Source of the DNA: JBIOWF01 sp044868295
GTDB taxonomy: Bacteria; Actinomycetota; Actinomycetes; Streptosporangiales; Streptosporangiaceae
Reading direction: 5' to 3'
Length of the DNA stretch: 16,528 bases
Assembly (NCBI GenBank): GCA_044868295.1
Contig: JBIOWF010000079.1
Coordinates: 1-16,528, forward strand
In this document: positions 7,934 to 13,351 of the stretch, one piece after another
Layout of the letters: every line of letters starts with the position of its first letter
How positions within the stretch are numbered: position 1 is the first letter of the stretch
Notes under the pieces: model-generated
Database searches by the model: none
Seen by the model: the letters and a program-made list of their open reading frames with translations, nothing else
Told to the model about the DNA's origin: nothing
Position numbers and translations under genes: made by a program

Positions 7934-7954
7934 GTGACGTCGAGGTATCGTCAC
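7934..7954. repeat. GTGACG/CGTCAC inverted repeat
   Basis: Perfect 6-bp arms GTGACG (7934-7939) and CGTCAC (7949-7954) flank a 9-nt spacer. The two-fold symmetry fits a dimeric regulator site in the divergent control region. It could also be chance. Confidence 0.3.
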
Positions 7955-7990
7955 GGAACAACAGCGGGTGATCGGCTTGACGAAGAGAAA

Positions 7991-8015
7991 ATTCGACACG
8001 CCGACCAGAACGGGA
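7991..8015 (+). repeat. Outlying copy of the ATTCGAC repeat
   Basis: ATTCGAC (7991-7997), a 6-nt spacer and ACCAGAACGGGA match the second unit of the cluster at 8092-8177 (ATTCAAC, 5-nt spacer, ACCACAACGGGA) at 11 of 12 positions in the second half. This indicates a duplicated element about 120 bp away from the main cluster. Confidence 0.45.
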
Positions 8016-8091
8016 AACTCCATGGCCATTGCCCAGCTTTGGTATTGACTCCAGAGCTAACGGCCGCCATCCAAGATCATCACCCGACAGA

Positions 8092-8177
8092 ACTCGACTG
8101 TGACGCGTCAGAATTCAACGTCTCACCACAACGGGATTCGACGAACCGGCGTAATGGAATTCGACCTGGCGGCGTAA
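8092..8177 (+). repeat. Four degenerate 21-23 bp direct repeats, ATTCGAC-N5-GGCGTAA
   Basis: Units begin at 8092 (ACTCGAC-N5-CGCGTCA), 8113 (ATTCAAC-N5-ACCACAA), 8136 (ATTCGAC-N5-GGCGTAA) and 8159 (ATTCGAC-N5-GGCGTAA). The last two share both boxes exactly with different spacers; the first two are diverged. Periods are 21, 23 and 23 bp, about two helical turns. Conserved boxes with variable spacers suggest repeated protein binding sites rather than simple slippage. The array ends 163 bp before the pentapeptide-repeat gene start. Confidence 0.55.
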
Positions 8178-8218
8178 ACAGACTCCGATTGTGCGATCCT
8201 CTCGGCTCGCCGATCCGC

Positions 8219-8256
8219 GAGCTCCGGTCCCATGGCCCGTCCCCATGACCGAGCTC
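8219..8256. other. Strong 38-nt imperfect hairpin
   Basis: GAGCTC (8219-8224) pairs with GAGCTC (8251-8256), GGTC (8226-8229) with GACC (8247-8250), and ATGG (8232-8235) with CCAT (8243-8246), giving 14 bp with small bulges on the left arm only and a 7-nt loop. No T-run follows on the plus strand. It lies 84 bp before the pentapeptide-repeat gene start and could be a leader structure, a terminator of weak type or an operator. Confidence 0.5.
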
Positions 8257-8328
8257 CATCCCATGAGCGGTGTAATGGGGTTGCAAGCGGGGCGTAAGGT
8301 GCAGGTGAGACACTCGGGGCGTTCCCTC

Positions 8329-8334
8329 AGGAGG
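8329..8334 (+). promoter_or_regulatory. Ribosome binding site of the pentapeptide-repeat gene
   Basis: AGGAGG lies 6 nt before the GTG at 8341. It fixes the start at that GTG rather than at in-frame codons up to 8191, and the resulting N-terminus is a good signal peptide. Confidence 0.8.
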
Positions 8335-8340
8335 CTCCCC

Positions 8341-9567
8341 GTGCGTCGCGTCATTCCCCTCGCTCTCGCCCTCGTGTTCGTCCTCGCATTCGGCTCGGCC
8401 ACGGCCGCGCAGGCCGCGGCCCGGCCCTGCAAGGCGGGCAGCGGGCCCAACCTGCGAGGCAAGGACTTCACCAACGGCGCGGCACTGCCGCCGTACAGCC
8501 TGCGATGTGCGGACCTCACCGGGGCGAAGCTCGACGAGGTCGACCTGACGCAGAAGGACCTGTCTGGGGCGATCCTGCGGAACGCCTCACTCAAGGAGGC
8601 CGACCTCACCCAGGCTCACCTCGACTACGCGGACCTGCGAGGGGCCGACTTCACGAGCGCCGACCTCGGGCAGCTCCAGGCCAAGCACGCGAACCTGCGC
8701 GGCGCGATCCTCGCCGACGCGGAGGCCGCCCAGGCCGATTTCGCCCATGCCGACCTGACCGGCGCCATCCTCAGCAGGGCGCTGCTGACCGCGGCGACCT
8801 TCACCGACGCCAAGCTCGTGGACGCCGATCTCACCGAAGCCTCGCTCGGCCAGATCAAGGCGCGGACCGCCGACTTCACCAGGGCCAAGATGAAGGAGGC
8901 CGGTCTGGTCCAGGCACAACTGCAGCACGTGGTGTTCAAGGACGCCGACCTGCGCGAGGTCAAGTTCACCCAGGCGGACCTCCAGGGAGCCGACTTCACC
9001 GGGGCCAACCTCGAGCAAGCGTCGTTCCTCCAGGCCGACGACGTGAATATCAGCGGATCCCGGGGCACGCCGGTCGACATTCCGGACGACGCCGTCCAAG
9101 GCGACCCCGCGACGACGGACCGCGAAACCGAGCCCGCGACGACGGACCGCGCGGACGAGCCCGCGTCCGAGCAGTCTCCGGCGCCAGCGTCGACGTCCAC
9201 GAAGGGCATTTCGGCCGGGCTGATCCTGGTCATCGTCAGCGGGCTCGGCCTGAGCCTCACCCTGCTCATCTGGGGGATCACGCACCGGCGCAGGGAGCGC
9301 GCCTTGGCGTCCTTCGCGATGGCGCGCCACGCGGCGGAGGAGTCCGTGACCCGGCTCGGCGAGGAGATCGACCAACTCGATTTCGAGTTCAAGATCAACC
9401 AGATGAGCGATGGGCCCAGCCACGACTGGCGGGCGGCGCTGGACGCCTACGAGGCGGCCAAGCAGGCCCTCATCATCGCCCGGACGCCGCACGACCTGCA
9501 TGCGGCCGCGTCAGCCGTAAAGCATGGGCGGCACGCTCTCCACCAGGTCCGCACCCGGCGGAGATAG
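8341..9567 (+). CDS. Exported pentapeptide-repeat protein with membrane span and cytoplasmic tail
   Basis: The protein has 408 residues from the GTG at 8341. It begins with a signal peptide (RR, hydrophobic core 5-19, ATAAQAAA). Residues about 55-235 are pentapeptide repeats of A(D/N)(L/F)xx type (for example ADLTQ, ADLRG, ADFTS), which fold as a right-handed quadrilateral beta-helix. A Thr/Asp/Glu/Pro linker (240-287) contains an internal repeat EPATTDR. A span at about 290-312 is followed by HRRRER and a mostly helical cytoplasmic tail (about 315-408) with RLGEEIDQLDFEF and AYEAAKQALIIARTPHDL. One Cys pair (C30, C56) flanks the entry to the repeat domain. The solenoid therefore lies outside the cell, unlike the cytosolic gyrase-mimic class (Qnr/MfpA). 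The function is unknown to me. It is divergent from the exopolysaccharide operon and may respond to the same shared control region. Confidence 0.88.
   Translation: MRRVIPLALALVFVLAFGSATAAQAAARPCKAGSGPNLRGKDFTNGAALPPYSLRCADLTGAKLDEVDLTQKDLSGAILRNASLKEADLTQAHLDYADLRGADFTSADLGQLQAKHANLRGAILADAEAAQADFAHADLTGAILSRALLTAATFTDAKLVDADLTEASLGQIKARTADFTRAKMKEAGLVQAQLQHVVFKDADLREVKFTQADLQGADFTGANLEQASFLQADDVNISGSRGTPVDIPDDAVQGDPATTDRETEPATTDRADEPASEQSPAPASTSTKGISAGLILVIVSGLGLSLTLLIWGITHRRRERALASFAMARHAAEESVTRLGEEIDQLDFEFKINQMSDGPSHDWRAALDAYEAAKQALIIARTPHDLHAAASAVKHGRHALHQVRTRRR
9106..9151 (+). repeat. 19-bp perfect direct repeat within the linker of the pentapeptide-repeat gene
   Basis: The same 19 bases occur at 9106-9124 and 9133-9151, a 27-bp period that equals nine codons and keeps frame. 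It encodes the doubled PATTDR in the extracellular linker and probably arose by recent slippage or unequal recombination. Copy number could vary between strains. Confidence 0.8.
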
Positions 9568-9568
9568 C

Positions 9569-10960
9569 TCAGATCCCGGCGGTGAGCGGCGACATCAGGC
9601 GGCGGGCCGCCTCGGTGACGGAGCCGGACAGCGACGGGTAGACGGCGAAGGTGTGGGCGAGCTGGTCGACCGTCAGCCGGTGCTGGACCGCCACCGACAG
9701 GGCCAGGATGAGCTCCGACGCACGTGGCGCCACCACGACGCCGCCGAGCACGATGCCGGTGTTCGGGCGGCAGAACAGCTTGACGAAGCCGTCGTTGAAG
9801 CCCTGCATCTTGGCCCGGGCGTTGGTGGCCAGGGGCAGCTTGACGACGTTGGCCTCGATCTCGCCGTTCTCGATCTGCTTCTGCGAGACGCCGACGGCCG
9901 CGATCTCCGGGTCGGTGAAGATGTTGGAGGCGACCGTCGCCAGCCTGATGGGCTGCACGGCCTCGCCCAGGGCGTGCCAGACGGCGATCCGGCCCTGCAT
10001 GGCGGCGACGGAGGCGAGCATCAGCACGCCGGTGCAGTCTCCCGCGGCGTAGACGCCGGGCGCGGACGTCCTGGAGACCTTGTCGACCTCGACGAAGCCA
10101 CCTCTGTCGAGGCGGACGCCGTTGTCCTCCAGGCCTATCCCGGCCGTGTTGGGGATCATTCCGACGGTCATGAGGCAGTGGGTGCCCTCGGCGGTCCGGC
10201 CGTCCTCCAGCGTGACGACGACACCGTCCTCGGTGCGCTTCACGGAGGCGGCGCGGGATCGGCCCATGACGTTCATGCCGCGACGCCGGTAGACCTCTTC
10301 GAGAACCTCGGCCGCGTCCGCGTCCTCGTTCGGCATCATGCGGTCGCGGGACGAGACCAGCGTCACCTCGGAGCCGAGCGAGCGGTACGCACCGGCGAAC
10401 TCGGCGCCCGTCACGCCGGAGCCGACCACGATGAGGTGCTCCGGCAGCTCCCGCAGGTCGTACATCTGCCGCCAGGTGAGGATGCGTTCCCCGTCGGGCT
10501 CGGCGCCGGGCAGCACGCGCGGGGTGGCGCCGGTGGCCACGATCACCACGTCGGCCCGGATCGTCCGGTCGCCCGCGCGCACCACCTGGGGGTCGACGAG
10601 ACGGCCCTTGGCGTTGATCACGTCGACGCCCTCGGCGGCCAGTCGCGCCGCGATGTCGGCCGACTGGGCTCTCGCGAGCTCCTTCACGCGGCTGTTCACC
10701 AGGCACATGTCTATCGTCACGCAGCCGACGTCGCCGTCGGGGCCGCCGTCGAAATTGACGCCCAGAGAGGGGGCGTCGAGCAGCGCCTGTTTACGGACGG
10801 AGGTGGCGATCAGCGTCTTGGACGGGACGCAGTCGGTGAGCACGCACGCGCCGCCCGGCCCCTCCTCCTCGACCACGGTGACCTGTGCTCCCAGCTGCGC
10901 GGCGACCAGCGCGGCCTCGTACCCGCCGGGACCACCACCAATGATCACTATCCTCGTCAC
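9569..10960 (-). CDS. lpdA: LpdA-type flavoprotein disulfide reductase / NAD(P)H quinone dehydrogenase
   Basis: The protein has 463 residues from the GTG at 10960, chosen because it places the FAD motif GGGPGG (8-13) at the normal distance. FAD-binding, NAD(P)-binding (VVGSGVTGAEFAGAY), a second FAD motif (GVYAAGDCTG) and dimerisation domains are in the usual order. It closely resembles M. tuberculosis LpdA (Rv3303c), reported to reduce quinones rather than lipoamide. Here the redox Cys pair is complete (C39-x4-C44), but the C-terminal His-Glu dyad of true lipoamide dehydrogenases is replaced: HPTxSE reads YPSLSG (Y441). Quinone or small-electrophile reduction is thus the likelier role. Its stop is 1 bp from the stop of the convergent pentapeptide gene. 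GACAAT lies 7 nt before the start, compatible with a leaderless transcript. Confidence 0.93.
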   Translation of the reverse strand: MTRIVIIGGGPGGYEAALVAAQLGAQVTVVEEEGPGGACVLTDCVPSKTLIATSVRKQALLDAPSLGVNFDGGPDGDVGCVTIDMCLVNSRVKELARAQSADIAARLAAEGVDVINAKGRLVDPQVVRAGDRTIRADVVIVATGATPRVLPGAEPDGERILTWRQMYDLRELPEHLIVVGSGVTGAEFAGAYRSLGSEVTLVSSRDRMMPNEDADAAEVLEEVYRRRGMNVMGRSRAASVKRTEDGVVVTLEDGRTAEGTHCLMTVGMIPNTAGIGLEDNGVRLDRGGFVEVDKVSRTSAPGVYAAGDCTGVLMLASVAAMQGRIAVWHALGEAVQPIRLATVASNIFTDPEIAAVGVSQKQIENGEIEANVVKLPLATNARAKMQGFNDGFVKLFCRPNTGIVLGGVVVAPRASELILALSVAVQHRLTVDQLAHTFAVYPSLSGSVTEAARRLMSPLTAGI

Positions 10961-10967
10961 GTGGCCT

Positions 10968-11022
10968 ATTGTCCCGCATGGCACGTCTCCCCACTTATCA
11001 GGGGCATACGCAACGGGACAAT
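10968..11022. promoter_or_regulatory. Perfect 9-bp inverted repeat between lpdA and the GGCT-like gene
   Basis: ATTGTCCCG (10968-10976) and CGGGACAAT (11014-11022) are exact reverse complements 37 bp apart. Each arm contains an outward-facing GACAAT that could act as a -10 box: the left one points to lpdA, 7 nt before its GTG, and the right one points to the GGCT-like gene, with TTATCA 16 bp upstream as a weak -35. Inside, CCCC and GGGG also pair (10989-10992, 11001-11004). A shared divergent promoter/operator is the simplest reading. Confidence 0.45.
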
Positions 11023-11103
11023 TACGGTGTTTTCCCACGGCAGGGCCCTCGAGATCTTCGAGCTCAGCTCATGTGGCGGGATCTTGGTTTAGGCTTGCTT
11101 GCC

Positions 11104-11556
11104 GTGCATGCCTACGCGGCCTACGCCAGCAACATGGATCCCAAGCAGATGGCTGAGCGAGCCCCGCACTCGCCAGTGCGCGGCACCGGGTGGCTCTCGG
11201 GCTGGCGGCTGACGTTCGGCGGGGAGGACGTCGGCTGGGAGGGCGCCCTCGCCACCGTCGTCGAAGATCCGGACGATCAGGTCTTCGTCGTGCTCTACGA
11301 CGTGCCCGAGTGGGACGAGGCCTCCCTCGACCAGTGGACGGGCACCGAGCTGGGCTTCTACCGCAAGGTACGGCTCCGCGTGGCGACGCTTGAGGGCGAC
11401 GTGCTGGCCTGGTTCTACGTCCTCGACTCCTATGAGGGAGGGCTGCCGTCGGCGCGCTATCTCGGCATCATCGCCGACGCCGCCGAGAAGGCGGGTGCTC
11501 CGGACGACTACGTGAAGAGCCTGCGTGGCCGCCCCTGCAAGTCTCTCGGCGACTGA
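11104..11556 (+). CDS. Gamma-glutamylcyclotransferase-fold (GGCT/AIG2-like) protein
   Basis: The protein has 150 residues from the GTG at 11104; an ATG at 11071 adds 11 residues that do not fit the fold. The substrate-loop motif YAAYASNM (YGSNL in the family) is at the N-terminus, and GTGWLSGWRLTFGGED, GALATVVEDP and VFVVLYDV follow, then YEGGLPSARYLGIIADAAEKAGAP. GGCT-fold enzymes cleave gamma-glutamyl amines to 5-oxoproline. The catalytic Glu, expected in a LDxxEG motif, appears to be replaced: the sequence is LDQWTG with Thr79. Glu82 is close by but out of register. The activity is therefore uncertain. No clear ribosome site is seen; only AGG about 9 nt upstream. It is divergent from lpdA and precedes the chromate transporter remnant. 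Confidence 0.85.
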   Translation: MHAYAAYASNMDPKQMAERAPHSPVRGTGWLSGWRLTFGGEDVGWEGALATVVEDPDDQVFVVLYDVPEWDEASLDQWTGTELGFYRKVRLRVATLEGDVLAWFYVLDSYEGGLPSARYLGIIADAAEKAGAPDDYVKSLRGRPCKSLGD

Positions 11557-11595
11557 CCACCGGAGTCGGGCGAGTCTCAGGTGAACATTTCGCTG

Positions 11596-11620
11596 CCTGG
11601 ATGCCCCCAGGTCGTGTTTT
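11596..11620 (+). terminator. Weak hairpin with T-rich tail after the GGCT-like gene
   Basis: CCTGG (11596-11600) pairs with CCAGG (11607-11611) around a 6-nt loop, and TCGTGTTTTATAAAT follows. The stem is only 5 bp plus a possible G-T pair, so this is a tentative intrinsic terminator. The AT-rich tail also lies just before the truncated chromate transporter remnant. Confidence 0.35.
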
Positions 11621-11670
11621 ATAAATCAAGCCCTGCTGCGCGACGCCCAGATCGGCGCTCGCGACGGGCA

Positions 11671-12503
11671 GCATTTGCCGTCCAGGGCGTGCTGTACGGC
11701 ATCAAGCCCGTCGTGATAGCGATCATCTTCTGGGCGCTGCTCTCGTCGTCCGGACGGCCCTGAAGACCGTCTTCCTGTGGGCGATCGCCCTGTCCGCCCT
11801 CGGCGCCTACCTGCTCGGCGTCGACGAGTTGCTGCTGCTCGTCGCGGGCGGCGCCCTCACCGTCGCCGTACGGCTGGCGCGCTCCCGCCGAGGCCCGGCC
11901 GGCGGGATTCAGGCGCTGGTCGCCTGGCCCCTCACCGCGCTGAGCTTCCATAATTCGGGCGTCCAGGATTCGGGCGACCTGCTGCGGCTCTTCCTCACCA
12001 TGCTGAAGATCGCATCGGTGCTGTACGGAAGTGGCTACGTCCTGCTCGCGTTCCTCCGGACCGATTTCGTCGAACGGCTGCACTGGATCACCCAGTCGCA
12101 GTTGACCGACGCGATCGCGATCGGCCAGGTCACACCGGGCCCTGTCTTCACGACGGCGACCTTCGTCGGCTACCTCGTCTCCGGCGTTCCCGGTGCGGTG
12201 GTCGCGACCGTGGCCATCTTCCTGCCATCATTCCTGCTGGTCGGCCTGCTCACCAAGGTGACCGACAAGATCCGCTCGAAGGAGTGGTCGAGCGCCCTGC
12301 TCGACGGGGTGAACGCGACGGCGCTCGCTCTGATGGCCGGTGTGACGGTCCAGCTGGGCCGGACATCGCTGATCGACTGGCTGACGTTCGGGCTTTTCGC
12401 GACGGCCGTACTGGCGCTATGGAGAACTTCGCTAAATTCCGCCTGGTTGATTCTGGCAGGTGGCGTGGCGGGGGTGCTTCATGCGCTTCTGTACCCTCAG
12501 TAA
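11671..12503 (+). pseudogene. chrA: Chromate transporter (ChrA family), 5'-truncated and frameshifted
   Basis: Two frames carry consecutive parts of one ChrA-type transporter. In one, 11671-11760 reads AFAVQGVLYGIKPVVIAIIF, the end of the first half-repeat, and stops at TGA 11761. In the other, from about 11751, RTALKTVFLWAIALSALGAYLLGVDELL continues it and runs to 12503. That part includes the whole second half, with GSGYVLLAF, the signature TPGPVFTTATFVGYL, and GAVVATVAIFLPSFLL. One base appears lost near 11749-11751. The first 120-150 residues of the family, including the first signature motif, are missing, and the sequence before 11671 is not recognisable as ChrA. A second-half-only protein could start at 11829 (224 residues), so a split short-chain product is a weak alternative. 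The stop is 2 bp before the next gene. Confidence 0.8.
12492..12497 (+). promoter_or_regulatory. Candidate -10 for a leaderless purine nucleoside phosphorylase transcript
   Basis: TACCCT fits TAnnnT and ends 8 nt before the GTG at 12506, the position expected when transcription begins at the start codon. No Shine-Dalgarno sequence is visible in the 20 nt before the GTG, and no good -35 is seen, so support is modest. Confidence 0.35.
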
Positions 12504-12505
12504 CC

Positions 12506-13309
12506 GTGACCATCGACGCATACGCGCAGGCGGCAGAGGCCGCGACCACCCTGAAGAGCCTAACCGGCATCGGGTCCTTCGACGTCGCCCTCGTCATGGG
12601 TTCGGGCTGGGTGCCGGCCGCCGACGCGATCGGCGAGACCATCACCGAGTTCCCCGTGACGAAGCTGCCCGGCTTCGCGCCACCCGCCGTCGCCGGCCAC
12701 GCGGGCACGGTCCGCGCCGTCCGGACCGAGTCGGGCCTGCACGCCCTGATCCTCCTGGGGCGCACGCACCTCTACGAGGGCCGCGGGGTCGAGCCGGTCG
12801 TCCACGGTGTCCGTACGGCTGTCGCGGCCGGGGTGCGCACGGTGGTCCTGACCAACGCGGCGGGCGGCCTGCGCCCGGAGACCCAGAACGTCGGCGACCC
12901 GGTCCTGATCAGCGACCACATCAACATGACCGGCGACAACCCGATCAGCGGTGCGACCTTCGTCGACCTCACCGACGTCTACACGCCGCGGCTGCGCGAG
13001 CTCGCGCGCGAGGTGGACCCCTCGCTGGCGGAGGGCGTCTACGCGGCGTTCCGCGGCCCGACGTACGAGACGCCGGCCGAGATCCGCATGCTGCGCGCGA
13101 TCGGCGCCGACCTGGTCGGCATGTCCACCGCGCTGGAGGCGATCGCGGCCCGGGAGGGCGGCGCGGACGTGCTCGGCATCTCCCTGGTCACCAACCCCGG
13201 CGCGGGCCTGGCCGGCGAGCCGCTCAACCACGAGGAGGTCCTCGAGGTCGGCCGCGCCACCGCCCAGCGCATGGGCGCCCTCCTCGCCAAGGTCGTCAAC
13301 AAGCTCTGA
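12506..13309 (+). CDS. deoD: Purine nucleoside phosphorylase, trimeric PNP/MTAP family
   Basis: The protein has 267 residues, the usual length of trimeric PNPs. Motifs in order are the phosphate-binding MGSGW (31-35), GHAGTV (64-69), GRTHLYEGRG (85-94), LTNAAGGL (115-122), SDHINMTGDNP (136-146), the purine-site Glu in PTYETP (E188), VGMSTALE (204-211) and LVTNPGAG with Asn230. The enzyme cleaves purine (deoxy)ribonucleosides with phosphate to base plus (deoxy)ribose 1-phosphate for salvage. The downstream phosphosugar mutase can plausibly handle the sugar phosphate, and the same pair occurs as Rv3307-Rv3308 in M. tuberculosis. The start is 2 bp after the chromate transporter remnant stop and lacks a ribosome site; leaderless expression or coupling to the remnant are the alternatives. 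The start GTG is chosen because it gives the conserved N-terminus. Confidence 0.95.
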   Translation: MTIDAYAQAAEAATTLKSLTGIGSFDVALVMGSGWVPAADAIGETITEFPVTKLPGFAPPAVAGHAGTVRAVRTESGLHALILLGRTHLYEGRGVEPVVHGVRTAVAAGVRTVVLTNAAGGLRPETQNVGDPVLISDHINMTGDNPISGATFVDLTDVYTPRLRELAREVDPSLAEGVYAAFRGPTYETPAEIRMLRAIGADLVGMSTALEAIAAREGGADVLGISLVTNPGAGLAGEPLNHEEVLEVGRATAQRMGALLAKVVNKL

Positions 13310-13351
13310 CTTCGGGTCGATCACCGCAGCCGTGATTCCTGGGAGAACGAC

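Larger units (their letters stand above)
7729..8340. other. Long divergent intergenic control region
   Basis: About 610 bases separate the polysaccharide operon (minus) from the pentapeptide-repeat gene (plus). Up to 63 of these could be the 5' end of the glycosyltransferase if an upstream ATG is used. GC content is visibly lower than in the genes on either side. Open frames in this stretch give no recognisable protein. It contains a GTTACA direct repeat, a GTGACG/CGTCAC inverted repeat, several ATTCGAC-centred direct repeats and a 38-nt hairpin, listed separately. It therefore looks like a multi-site regulatory region rather than a lost gene. Confidence 0.7.

Noticed and set aside
7647..7961. 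Minus-strand open frame of 104 codons overlapping the glycosyltransferase start
   Set aside because: It overlaps the well-supported transferase in another frame and shows no family features.
8045..8050. TTGACT resembling a -35 box on the plus strand
   Set aside because: No acceptable -10 lies 16-19 bp downstream and it is almost 300 bp from the gene.
7934..8248. Plus-strand open frame of 104 codons in the control region
   Set aside because: No recognisable domain, no ribosome site, and it runs through the direct repeats and hairpin. Its composition is unlike that of neighbouring proteins.
11027..11092. Short GTG-initiated frame before the GGCT-like gene, a possible leader peptide
   Set aside because: It follows the right-hand GACAAT box at a suitable distance, but 21 codons with no conservation evidence are not enough to call it.
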